Source: Liolophura sinensis (Eukaryota; Mollusca; Polyplacophora; Chitonida; Chitonidae). From it: a DNA stretch of 64,000 nt. A program made the translations under genes and the position numbers. The stretch is from the NCBI RefSeq assembly GCF_032854445.1, contig NC_088306.1, positions 1,616,501 to 1,680,500 on the forward strand, written 5' to 3'. The notes under the pieces are model-generated. The model saw only the letters and a list, made by a program, of their open reading frames with translations, did not search any database and had not been told where the DNA came from. Shown here in pieces: positions 34,901-43,600 of this stretch. Numbering within the stretch: position 1 is the first letter of the stretch; every line of letters begins with the position of its first letter.

Positions 34901-36847
34901 TCTTTTGGCGGCAATAAACAGATTTAATCAGCGAATCTTTCAATCACCTAATGTTTAATGTTTTCACACTCTAGGTTCTCACTGCGAAGTGAACATCAAC
35001 GAGTGTGAAGAGAACCCGTGTGAAAATGGCGGGACGTGTAAAGACGAGGTCAACGGCTACTCTTGTCTCTGTAGCGATTTCTACTTCGGGGACAGATGTG
35101 AAAAACTTGGTAAGTTAATGTTTTCTGCGAAATTATGGAGAAATGACGAAAACATTTGCAGTAGTGTGGTAATCAGCTTTCTAATTATATTTGTCAATGG
35201 ACATCTTTCACTAAAACTTACTTGCCAAGACCATGGATTCCCATCTTGTTCTGTTCACTGATATTTCAACTGTTGCGTTGGAACCCATCTTTTGTTAGTC
35301 ACGAGGCTCTGACACTTTGTTTCACCAATAAATATTGCATATTAATGGATTCCATGGTTTTTAAAATGTATAAATTTCCTAACAAGTAATACATGTAAAT
35401 TATCCGAACAATAACGCAATATTACAAAGCTGATGCACTACAAAACTTTGGATGCTAACAAATACGCTGTGCATGTACAAAAGGTTCTCCGCTGAAACAT
35501 AACAAGGGGCATAACTCTTCCGTATGGGAGATAACTTTGTGGGTAATGTAAAAGTTGCCTGAGACGGATTTAGAGAATCCAAAAGCATGTTAACGCGACT
35601 ACATTTAAGGCAGCCATTAGTCAAGAATAACATCTTTCAACAACATTCTTTGCATTTCAGACGAGATCATTCGGCCTAGTCGCCACGGTGGGGCTGGCTT
35701 TGAACAGGAGACCTTTGGCATGCACATACACAACCTCTACATCGTGGGCGGAACACTAGGTGGCGCTCTGGTCATCGCGCTCGTTGTGTTGATCACGTGT
35801 TACTGCCGTACTCACCGGACGTACGAGACGTTGTCCAGGAGGGCAGGCTATGAGAGACAGACGGAGTAAGAGGATTACGTCACATCTGTATCCATCCTGA
35901 CTTACCTATACTGTAATAACAAAGGTTGAAGTTTTACAGTAAAATTTGCTTACAGTTTGGTTCCTCCGCTTTTATCTGTAGAAGAAGTGCTCTTTTCTGA
36001 ACATAAATTTACCGCCAGTTAGTTACATAAGCGATGCACTAGTGAAAGGATATAAACACCAATAAAATGTGGACGCTTTTTAATGATACAGCTAAAATGA
36101 GTACATGTAATTCGATGGTATACCGGTATAGTAAATAAACAGCAGGTACTTATACCTCTACTGTGTCGTATGTAGATCTGCTTCATTTGTCTTTGTAAAG
36201 CATCTCAAAGATCTGGCTGGAAAATTGCCGGTGTGCCGTCAAGCCATTCTTTGTAGAGGATTTACAGCGCTTTTCTCTGTCGTAAAAAATGCTGTTTATA
36301 TATACAGAAATTATGAGAAGTGTATAATATGTTCTTGTGGATTGTCATCAACAGAAAATAAAATATTCTGTAACATAAAAAAGTTTGGTCTATGGCGACG
36401 GATCATTCACATGGTTGGAAATTATCTCAGTTTCAGTGCTGAAAACGAAACGGAAATCGATATTCCCTCAAAATCATTGCAAGAAGTTCGCCTTAAAGTT
36501 TGTACTTCCATTTTCCCGCAATTCTTGCATTGGTTGTTTGCGTTTCAAAGTTGACTGAGAACAGGTGTGGTATGACTTACCACAAAAGTTCACAAATTTT
36601 TACATTCACGTATGCTTATATGTGTTGCTAGCCTCATTTCCTGACCGAAATCACACTTAGTTACTTTTTTAAGTTTCTCCGTTTTTTTTCTGTTGACAGT
36701 GACTTCCGGTTTGCCTCTCATGACGTCAGTTCCGTTTGCAGGCCGCGACCCTCCATTGACTCGATCTGGGAAGCCACCACTTTGAATTACCACTCAAACC
36801 AACTCAACACTCCCGTTGCCAAATCGTTAAAACCGAAGAAAGTTTAA
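25867..36847 (+). CDS. EGF-repeat single-pass membrane receptor (DNER/weary-like), 10 exons, 5' incomplete
   Basis: Ten exons join in frame to encode 515 residues ending in a stop; the N-terminus is missing. Exons are 25867-25973, 26978-27153, 29754-29893, 31179-31332, 31647-31886, 33196-33338, 34006-34105, 34975-35109, 35661-35865 and 36700-36847, each with AG/GT borders and matching phases. Residues 1-119 are a non-EGF extracellular region. Seven EGF-like modules follow at about 120-157, 163-203, 211-242, 249-279, 286-317, 324-357 and 364-395. A hydrophobic helix spans about 424-447, then a tail of about 68 residues. EGF4-7 carry the C-x-[DN]-x4-[FY]-x-C hydroxylation pattern. EGF4 (CESSPC) and EGF5 (CVSNPC) fit the O-glucose consensus, and EGF7 (CENGGTC) fits the O-fucose consensus. 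No DSL domain is seen. By family knowledge such proteins act at the cell surface in Notch-type contact signalling. That role, and kinship to DNER or Drosophila weary, are inferences. Being an EGF/TM protein is near certain. Confidence 0.85.
26978..27153 (+). CDS. EGF-receptor gene exon, N-terminal ectodomain (residues 36-95)
   Basis: The acceptor is TTTGTTTTCAG and the donor is ATAG|GTAAGC. It encodes a non-EGF, acidic stretch including the NCST sequon and ending GANYFI plus a split Val. A 40-bp intronic minisatellite starts about a dozen bases after the donor. The frame is fixed by continuity with the next exon; the alternative frame hits TGA part-way. Confidence 0.8.
27163..28100. repeat. 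Intronic tandem array, 40-bp GT-rich unit, ~23 copies
   Basis: Units carry the core GACAGCTGGTGTTGTGTGTG, then GGTATGTGTATATATCATC. The array starts about a dozen bases inside the intron that follows exon 26978-27153. Each unit holds GGTATGTG, which resembles a 5' splice site. Confidence 0.96.
28355..28552 (+). mobile_element. V-SINE (RUDI-like), internally deleted copy
   Basis: The head (CCTCCATGGCATAATGG, TTAGCGCAGACCCAGGAGCC) and tail (GAAATATTTATGAGTACGG, TGTAAAAT) are present. The V-core is largely lost. Confidence 0.7.
28606..28756 (-). mobile_element. V-SINE (RUDI-like), inverted 3' part
   Basis: Reads as the complement of the tail and core: GTTTTACGCCGTACTCAAGA, CAGCCAGCATTGTAATGTG, CGCAGGTTGCTGGCAGAC. 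It ends near 28756, where a different SINE begins. Confidence 0.8.
28757..29072 (+). mobile_element. Second SINE family, near-full-length copy
   Basis: A tRNA-like head (CAATGGTTAGTGCGTCCG, B-box-like GAGATCAAATCCTGG) is followed by a body with GGCATGATGCTTCATTGGAG and the tail CACGATGTAAAACCCCAAGC, then ATACATACAT. It is unlike the V-SINE body. Inverted relatives lie at 58097-58415 and, as tails, at 58497 and 43771. Confidence 0.8.
29754..29893 (+). CDS. EGF-receptor gene exon, CxFGLRL motif and start of EGF1 (residues 95-141)
   Basis: The acceptor is TTTCTTTTCAG and the donor is GCG|GTAGGT. It encodes the segment [17 protein letters not shown], then the first three cysteines of EGF1 (C120, C129, C135). 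It ends in phase 0, so EGF1 is split across two exons. Confidence 0.85.
30503..30620 (-). mobile_element. V-SINE (RUDI-like), inverted 3' fragment in intron
   Basis: The complement of the tail and V-core: TACTCAAGAATATTTCATTC, GGTGGGAGGAAACCGGGCAG, CCGCAGGTTGCTG. The tRNA head is absent. Confidence 0.8.
31179..31332 (+). CDS. EGF-receptor gene exon, rest of EGF1 and most of EGF2 (residues 142-193)
   Basis: The acceptor is TTTTCATCAG and the donor is AAG|GTAAGT. It completes EGF1 with an unusual adjacent cysteine pair ([12 protein letters not shown], seven Cys rather than six) and begins EGF2 ([12 protein letters not shown]). Confidence 0.9.
31647..31886 (+). CDS. EGF-receptor gene exon, end of EGF2, EGF3 and most of EGF4 (residues 193-273)
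   Basis: The acceptor is CTTTTATTCAG and the donor is CCAG|GTAACC. It encodes EGF3 ([12 protein letters not shown]) and the calcium-binding-type EGF4 ([21 protein letters not shown]). EGF4 fits both the O-glucose C-x-S-x-P-C pattern and the Asp/Asn hydroxylation pattern. Confidence 0.92.
32113..32244. repeat. Intronic short tandem repeat, ~23-bp unit
   Basis: Three adjacent copies and one displaced copy of GTGTTTGGGTGGGTCGTCTC, inside the intron after exon 31647-31886. Confidence 0.85.
32774..33195 (+). repeat. Intronic 70-bp tandem repeat copying an exon's 3' splice site
   Basis: Acceptor-like ends fall at 32845, 32915, 32985, 33055, 33125 and 33195, exactly 70 bases apart, with a diverged one at 32773. 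Each unit has a pyrimidine tract (TTTCTTCGTCTCTTCCACAG), then TTTTGGCGGAGAACAGTG, the coding start of the real exon at 33196. The copy at 32985 has lost its AG (CACGG). Confidence 0.93.
33196..33338 (+). CDS. EGF-receptor gene exon, end of EGF4 and EGF5 (residues 273-320)
   Basis: The acceptor is TTCTTCCACAG and the donor is AAG|GTGAAT. It encodes GFGGEQC closing EGF4, then EGF5 ([24 protein letters not shown]). It is preceded by tandem copies of its own acceptor plus about 30 bases of its coding start; see the repeat at 32774-33195. Confidence 0.92.
33640..33800 (+). repeat. Dispersed repeat family A, copy 3 (intronic)
   Basis: Shares CCATGGGGCTAGTGG, AACCGAGGTAAATGAG, CGGTTACGTGTGGCCATTT and CTGCTGCTCTGG with the copies near 11465 and 60985. 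Confidence 0.6.
34006..34105 (+). CDS. EGF-receptor gene exon, EGF6 (residues 321-354)
   Basis: The acceptor is TTTGTTGAGTAG, a weak tract, and the donor is ACAG|GTAAGG. It encodes [14 protein letters not shown] and [13 protein letters not shown]6 with one extra residue in the C2-C3 loop. Entry is phase 0 and exit phase 1, both matching the neighbours. Confidence 0.88.
34316..34580 (+). mobile_element. V-SINE (RUDI-like), best-preserved full-length copy
   Basis: The head CCTCCGTTGCTCAGTTGGTT, AGCGCGCTAGCGCAGCG, is followed by GAGTTCAATTCCAGCTC (B-box-like), the V-core (CGGGCTCTGCCCGGTTTCCT, CCCACCATAATGCTGGCC) and the tail TTGAGTACGGCGTAAAACAC, ending in AAATA repeats. It serves as reference for the degraded copies. 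It lies in the intron between exons 34006 and 34975. Confidence 0.93.
34600..34870 (+). repeat. Dispersed repeat family B, copy 1 (intronic)
   Basis: Collinear with 46690-46955: TATTACCTAATACTG, TTAGTTCA.ATTTAAT, TTGGCT.AAAGTTAAA and TTTTGAACAACCGGGCCCA. It directly follows the SINE at 34316. Confidence 0.65.
34975..35109 (+). CDS. EGF-receptor gene exon, EGF7 (residues 354-399)
   Basis: The acceptor is TTTTCACACTCTAG and the donor is CTTG|GTAAGT. It encodes [17 protein letters not shown] and [10 protein letters not shown]. It is the only repeat here with the O-fucose consensus C2-x4-T-C3. Confidence 0.93.
35661..35865 (+). CDS. EGF-receptor gene exon, juxtamembrane stalk, TM helix, start of tail (residues 399-467)
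   Basis: The acceptor is TTTGCATTTCAG. It encodes a short stalk, the helix [20 protein letters not shown] and a Cys/Arg-rich inner border (CYCRTHRTY). An in-frame TAA (35867-35869) follows ACG GAG. However, ACGGA|GTAAGA is a good donor and splices in phase to a convincing last exon at 36700. Intron retention would give a tail about 25 residues long. Confidence 0.88.
36700..36847 (+). CDS. EGF-receptor gene last exon, cytoplasmic tail (residues 467-515)
   Basis: A strong acceptor (TTTCTCCGTTTTTTTTCTG then TTGACAG) precedes 49 codons ending in TAA. The single T joins the previous GA to make Asp. The peptide [20 protein letters not shown] then [13 protein letters not shown] ends SLKPKKV. The Pro, Ser, Arg and Trp-containing composition looks like a receptor tail. 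No PDZ-binding C-terminus is evident. Confidence 0.72.
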
Positions 36848-38719
36848 ATGTGATAAGATGTAAGATCACGATGTGATAAAAGCTGGGAGTCTGAACACTC
36901 ATGTAGCATGCGATTTGACGTACATTGTTTCCAAGTGCTAATATGGACTGCTTTTGTTTCTCTGTGGCTAGAATAAGAAATAGTCGACAGAAAAGAGCCC
37001 CGAATGACTGGGATTTACATAATTTGTCCACCATCTGACCTTTGACTTCTCGGTATTCCCTCATCCCCACTGACCTATCACAGTCAGATGGTCTGCTACC
37101 TTGTCTTTTTTCAAACTTGTAAAATGTTTCATATTACCTTACAAAAATCTACTTGTATTGGATCTTAACGCTTCTGACTTATACATTCGTTATATTCAGG
37201 AGGCATTCGGATCGTTTTTAGACAGTGTCGTTTAGATAGTGGCTTTAGTACACACATATCCAAATCGAGTGAACAGAGGGGTGGGGGTAATTTTGCGAGC
37301 TTTATGCTTTGTTACACAGGATAAAGTACCATACCTTAGGATGAGTCTAAGGTAGACTCATACGAAGCAGGCGTTATTATCAATAGATCTGCTTCATTAC
37401 ATACATCGGCATAATCACAGTTAACACACCCTATAGCCTACTCACTTTTCACATTGCGTTAGATTATTACTTTTTTTCAATTCTTCTTTACCTTAAAACG
37501 CAGCTTATATTTCGTTTTTTTATGGTGGTTTTTTCTTATCAGATTTTGTATTTTACTGTGTAATGTTTTCAAAACAGGCTTTTTTACCCATCGTATATGA
37601 TAAGTGTGTACATAAATACAAATACATATATTAACCTTCTTTCATGCTCATTTGTTTGTAATTGTACGCATATAATGTGGTGATGGTCATTCATCTGCGC
37701 CATTTCCATATACATGTAAGTATGTATACTAAGTTATCACGGCTTTTCATTGCTTACGTCAGCGTTATCGGGTGGGAATTTCCCTTTTGCTCAAGTGAAA
37801 GAGTCCAGAATGTCAGAAGTGGACGCGCGAGTTCAAAACCCGGTGTAACTCACACTGTACATCCAAGTACCATTCAAGCATTACAACCGGGTAACGGTAG
37901 GTTTGATGTCTTCATAATCAGGTTCTTGTTAATGGCATCATTCAGGACCATGATAGAAAAGGAAATGTTTATTTTTGAAGTGGGTGTTTATATTATAATA
38001 TTAATAACATTATCCCATTATTCCGTTTTATTGTCTTACATGTTTTTGGTTGCTTATTAACCCACGTAAAGGTTAAAGGCAAAACGATTTAATTGGAGTA
38101 TGAATAAAAACCGATAGTTCAGCCTTATGAACGTAGTTAATAGTTTTATATCCCTGGCTTACAGAAAATGTCTTTAAACATCAGTGTCCAGTTTCACAAA
38201 GCGGTGTTTTTTCGTACTATTGTCCTACATGTGCGTTTAGCATACATGTACGACATCTTTGCGAAACTTGGTCGTGGTTCTCCACCTCCCGAGAATGATT
38301 TGCCAGATTTCAGTGAACCTGCTCTAAAGAAAGAACATTTGAAACAATGTGAACGATGCATGTTAATGATAGGTTGTATGAGAGGTGTGTATTTTCCCAA
38401 GTGGCTGTCGCCAGTAATCTAGACCCCATTCTTCCACAATCATGCAACGGTTTTACTATACATGTACAAACAAGGCGAAGAGTGTCCAAAGATGAACCTC
38501 ACCCATAGTCGATACAAAGTCCACAATAAGAAAGCGACATGGAAAATGTTCAGTAACATAACTCGCTTTAAAAACTAAATCACGTCGTTATTCGTAAACA
38601 TGACTATCCATAAAAGTGAATCACACTGACGTCCATAATGAGTCCTTGGCCAAATGCTTGCATAATTGACTTTAAGTCATCATGTGCATGCGTATGCAAT
38701 TTGTAATGGACGGTTACCA
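36848..38719. other. Downstream of the EGF gene; two weak exon-like segments
   Basis: At 37761-37895 an open segment lies between TTACGTCAG and AACG|GTAGGT. At 38167-38422, GGCTTACAG precedes an ATG frame reading GRGSPPPENDLPDFSEPALK and KKEHLKQCERCM. Both may belong to an unidentified + strand gene or to a long 3' UTR. An AATAAA occurs at 38103. I cannot connect them into a model. Confidence 0.3.
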
Positions 38720-39405
38720 CTTTTCCTTTATGAATGATCTTTCACTTTTCCTGTATGACTGACATTTAACTTTTCCTGTATGACTGACATTTAACTTTTC
38801 TGTATGAATGACTTTTCACTTGCCCTGTATGAATAACCCGTCTCTTATCCTATATGAATAACCTTTAATTTGTCCTGTATGAATGATGTTTCATTTATCC
38901 TGTAAGAATGACTTTTCACTTGCCCTGTATGGATGATCTTTCTCTTGTCCTGTATGAATGACCTTTTTCTTGTCCTGTATGAATGACCTTTCACTTGTCC
39001 TGTATGAATGACCTTTCACTTGTCCTGTATGAATGACCTTTAATTTGTCCTGTATGAATGACTTTTCACTTGTCCTGTATGAATGGCCTTTCACTTGACC
39101 TGTATGAATGACCTTTCACTTGACCTGTATGAATGACCTTTCACTTGACCTGTATGAATGACCTTTCACTTATCCTGTATGAATGACCTTTCACTTGTCC
39201 TTGTATAAATGACCTTTGATTTGTCCAGTATGAGTGATATTTCACTTGTCCTGTATGAATGACCTTTCACTTGTCCTTGCATGAATGACCTTTCACTTGT
39301 CCTTGTATAAATGACCTTTAATTTGTCCAGTATGAGTGATATTCATTTGTCCTGTATGAATGACATTTCACTTGTTTTGTATGAATGACCTGTCGCTTGT
39401 ACTCT
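38720..39405. repeat. Tandem array, 25-bp unit (TGTATGAATGACC type)
   Basis: About 27 copies of CCTGTATGAATGACCTTTCA, then CTTGT. A sub-block (TTGTATAAATGACC ... CAGTATGAGTGATATT) occurs twice, near 39200 and 39300, suggesting a larger duplication of roughly 100 bp. Confidence 0.95.
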
Positions 39406-39449
39406 GTGATGTTTTTTTTTCACTTGTAATGTATGAAAAAAACAGTCCA

Positions 39450-39775
39450 CACTAAGTGATTTTCACTTGACACTTATGTCTGGATTTTCTCTTGTCACTT
39501 ATGTCTGGGTTTGCACTTGTCAGTTATGTCTGGGTTTTCACTTGTCACTTATGTCTGGGTTTTCACTTGTCACCTATGTCTGCGTTTTCACTTGTCAGTT
39601 ATGTCTGCGTTTTCACTTGTCAGTTATGTCTGGGTTTTCACTTGTCCTTTATGTCTGCGTTTTTACCTGTCACTTATGTTTGCGTTTTCACTTGTCACTT
39701 ATGTCGGGTTTTCACTTGTCACTTATGTCTGGATTTTCACTTGTCACTTATGTCTGTGTTTTCACTTGGGTTTTC
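39450..39775. repeat. Tandem array, 25-bp unit (TTATGTCTGGG type)
   Basis: About 13 copies of CACTTATGTCTGGGTTTTCA, then CTTGT. Same unit length as the preceding array, with which it shares TTTCACTTGTC. Open frames through it are by-products. Confidence 0.95.
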
Positions 39776-39789
39776 ATATGCAAGATATA

Positions 39790-42700
39790 AGGAAGGTATC
39801 GTTAATCGGATCTCCCAATCGCAGAGTACAAAATGTAAAACTTGTTTCCTGTTCTCAACACTGAATGTCTTTCCTTGGTGAATATGTACCTATACGTGAA
39901 TTTCCGAGTGTATTAATAGTACTCATTGGTAATAGTATATATTAAGCCACATACAAATGTTCTAGAATTCATTTCCATTTATTTGTGAATCGATTTTAAT
40001 GTGAGACTAAAGTCAAAACCAGTGGCCGATCCGTACGTGAACTTACTGCTAACTAGATCTGAAATGATACCTTCTCTCAGCCGATCCTATCATCCTTTAT
40101 GCTTGGGGTGGTCAAACAATAGTCTGGCACGTATTAAAATCGTGGATGTAATAAGCGATAGCGTTCGAGCATCCTTTGTTAATCTTTGTGACTCATGAGA
40201 CTTTACATTAACTATATCATAATTTCAGGTCGAAATTTTACTTAAGAGGGTCAAATTCTTCACTTTAGGTCAAATATAATTTTGTACCAACAGAGACGCT
40301 GAATTTTCCTACATTTATCCAGAAAAGCTCTCCACTGGGGTAGTCGTTTATCATGTCGATCATTCTCTGTACATATATTAATCAGCTCTGTTTTTTGGTT
40401 TCTTTTGCTGTTGATGTTGTTGTTATTTTGCAGACGAAAGGGAAATGTCTGTTGTCCAAATTCAGCTAGCACCATATATAAAATGTTGTAACCTGAAGAA
40501 TTTGTTTCAATAAAAAATATTTATTCAGGAAAGTTTTGACTACGAAATTAAATTATTTATGTTCGAATGTACGCATCACTGATTTTATTAATTTAGTCCA
40601 TCTAGATAATGGCTTAATCAACTGATAGAGAGAAATCGCAGTTCCCATTTCATTTAGATATACATGTCTCTCGGTCAAACCGTGTCAGCCTGTAGACTGA
40701 AATAATTTTTGCATTTTATTTAGTTATTCATTGATTTGATTGTTGGTAAATATCATACCTACATGCAAGTTCTCCTGGCTTTGTGGTTAGCGTGGTAGCC
40801 CAGAAGTCAGAAGCCTGTGCAAAGTGTGCAGCGCGAAGAATATATTGAACTGATTAAACTACTATCAGTGTAGACTACACAACATCCATCCTTTGAATTC
40901 GTAATACATTACCTCGATCTACGATAGCAGGAGAGATTGATGTGGATCTTGCGTTTATATCGCAAGGATTATAGCATCACCTTGAACGGAAATGTTACCG
41001 CACTTAAATTTAAAACATGTACTGAACAGTGTAACAACTACAACATAATTTCTAATGAACAGCAAAGTTGTACCAATCGAGCATCACTAAAAAAGTCTTT
41101 GGCAGACCTGCTTGCCCGCCGGCTTAAAATTGCATCTGGCCTATAAACCGTCTTTTGGTTGACAAAGCCGTTCACATGTGTCTGTGCGAGTGTAAATTCT
41201 TTCTTTATCTAAAACGATATTACATGTATGTTACCGGCAATAGCCGAGAACACAGTCTTGTTCACTGCGCACGGAATTCTTTGAAGGACAGGCCCTAGTT
41301 GGCCAGCCTTGTACACTACCGGTAATGGTTTTATTTCCACCTGTCACTTGAGCTATGAGATGCCCTGTTTGAACTAATCTGTTGCTATAGACGGCGAATG
41401 GAACTGAGATCGAATTCTTGAACTAGACTAGTAGAAAACTTTTTGCTTGAGGATAACTTGAAATTGTTCAAATGAATATATTTAGTCATTAATAGGTCAC
41501 CTATTTAGCCATATCATGTGTTTTCTTGGAAGTGAAGGCCGCTGCTTCAGAAATCATCTTCAGGTGAATTACTTATCATTCATTTAGCCAGATGTAAAAG
41601 ACTATTATGTCTGTAATTATGCCAGATTTCTTTACACAATACATAGCTCAGTGACTTCTTTCAGCAGCTTATTTGATGCAAATAAAAAATAAAACAACTT
41701 CAATTTATATTGAGAAATGGCTTTTAAGTTACGCGTGGTTGATCTCTGTTAATCGTGTTCAAGTCTCAAAATAGGCCTATTTAAAATCATATAAATGCAA
41801 GGGGAAATCACACATCAGAATATATGGTCAAGTGACAATAATTATGGAGCTTAACAGTAAAGATGAAAATCCTGTATACAGAGTGGATCAGGTATACTGT
41901 AGTTGTCGCTGTTCCGCTTGACTGCCAATTCACCTGTAACAGGTGTATATTTAACATTTGCGAGATAAGTTCAAGACCCTGCATGATGAATACAAGGCTT
42001 ATTCAATCTACTGTGGTTCAAACATTATCGGTATATCATGTTGTATCTCTGGGCGTAATCCTTATATCTCGCGCCGTACACTACGCATTAGCGTAATTAT
42101 TACAGCCCAGGACGCTCTGCCTGGTCATAATTTGAATTGTCGTCACGCACCAGCCCGGTCCACAATTCTTACGTGCCGGGTCTGAGAGACTGCTGCAGAG
42201 TGGGATTGTAGCAAACCGATACAGCAGTGATACAGTAACAACAAAGTTCGTTTATAATAGATTTCCGCCAATAAATGAGACGGTGGTTATGGCGTTAAAC
42301 AACGATCAAAATCTTTGTCGACTTGTCATCTTAAACTTGTCTTCAATACATAAGCCCATCAATCAGTCAATCAATCAATCAATCAACCAGGCAGTCAGTC
42401 AATCGATTACTTAATCAATTAGTCAATTCTTTAAGAAGCATATTCATTAGCAGTTTATATTATTTATAAAACAAAATATCACTCCTTGATATTTCGGTAT
42501 AAGGGAAAAAAACAAACAAACAAGAATATCTTGTCGTTTTTACATCCTTGTATTCTAGTTACAGTAGAAACTTTCGCTATGATCAGGGACACAAAGTGCT
42601 ATACAGTGTAAAATCATGACTATATACAATACAGTTAGTGTTTACTTTTGCGTGGGCTTGTCATCTTCTTGGGTTAGAATAGACGCCGCATGTCTGTGGA

Positions 42701-43240
42701 AATGAATATTGTCTATACATTAACGGTAGATATACAGGCACTTTTTAAAACCCACTTATCCATCCAACAACGATTGACCTTAATAATGTCTTCATATTTT
42801 TAGTTTATTAATCAATACTTTTGTATTTAAAATAATTAAGGTACTGCTGTTCTCATTTCCTTTTTGCAGGATCTGAGCGGGTACAGAGTTTCACCGCCTT
42901 TCTAAAGTGGCTTCCACACAAAAGTTGTCCAACTTCTCGCCACAGCTTGTTTCGATTACGATTTTATGTATAGCCTACAACTTTCAATTTTGTGTGTGTG
43001 TGTGTCGGGGGGGGGGGGGGGGGGTGGAGGCAGGGTTAGGGTTCGTGATGTGTCCACCTTAGTGTTTTCAGGGGAATAGTGTTTGAAATGTACATCCTGG
43101 GGGCCTCATTGTGTGTTGTGTTTCGGGGTTGTGTTATTGTGTTACGCAGGGTAAAAGTATATACCGTATGTTCTTTACCCGCTTGAGTCTTTTCAGAGAG
43201 GTAAGTTTGCCGCCGGAGTCGTTTGACGGGTGCAATCTTA
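39790..43240. other. No gene recognised
   Basis: It contains a possible SINE head remnant near 40767-40845 (CTTTGTGGTTAGCGTGG), a SINE-like tail near 42285 (GGTTATGGCGTTAAACAAC), an (AATC)n tract at 42360-42400 and a TG/G18 tract at 42990-43024. Frames at 41863-42185 lack start or splice support. Confidence 0.35.
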
Positions 43241-43600
43241 ATGTTATGTGTTTGTTTGCTTCCTACCTGAGTCGTTTGCCATTGTTTTGTGTGTGTTTGT
43301 ATGTTTGCTGCTTGGATCGTTTTCCGGGAGCATTGTTCTGTGTGTGTTTGTAAGTTTACTGCTTGGATCGTTTCCCGGGAGCATTGTTCTGTGTGTGTTT
43401 GTAAGTTTGCTGCTTGGATCGTTTCCCGGGTGCATTGTTCTGTGTGTGTTTGTAAGTTTGCTGCTTGGATCGTTTCCCGGGTGCATTGTTCTGTGTGTGT
43501 TTGTAAGTTTACTGCTTGGATCGTTTCCCGGGGGCATTGTTCTGTGTGTGTTTGTAAGTTTGCTGCTTGGATCGTTTCCCGGGTGCATTGTTCTGAGTGT
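43241..43600. repeat. Tandem array, 51-bp unit, ~7 copies
   Basis: Units carry CATTGTTCTGTGTGTGTTTG and TGCTTGGATCGTTTCCCGGG. With a 51-base period all frames repeat every 17 codons, so 126- and 191-codon frames arise on both strands. Copies at the left edge are more diverged. Confidence 0.94.

Noticed and set aside
36225-36554. 109-codon + frame between the last two EGF-gene exons
   Set aside because: Begins at GTG, lies inside the final intron (or 3' UTR of the retained form), and shows no motif.
38720-39400. Regular short repeats resembling a CRISPR array
   Set aside because: Units are head-to-tail with no unique spacers, in a eukaryotic genome.
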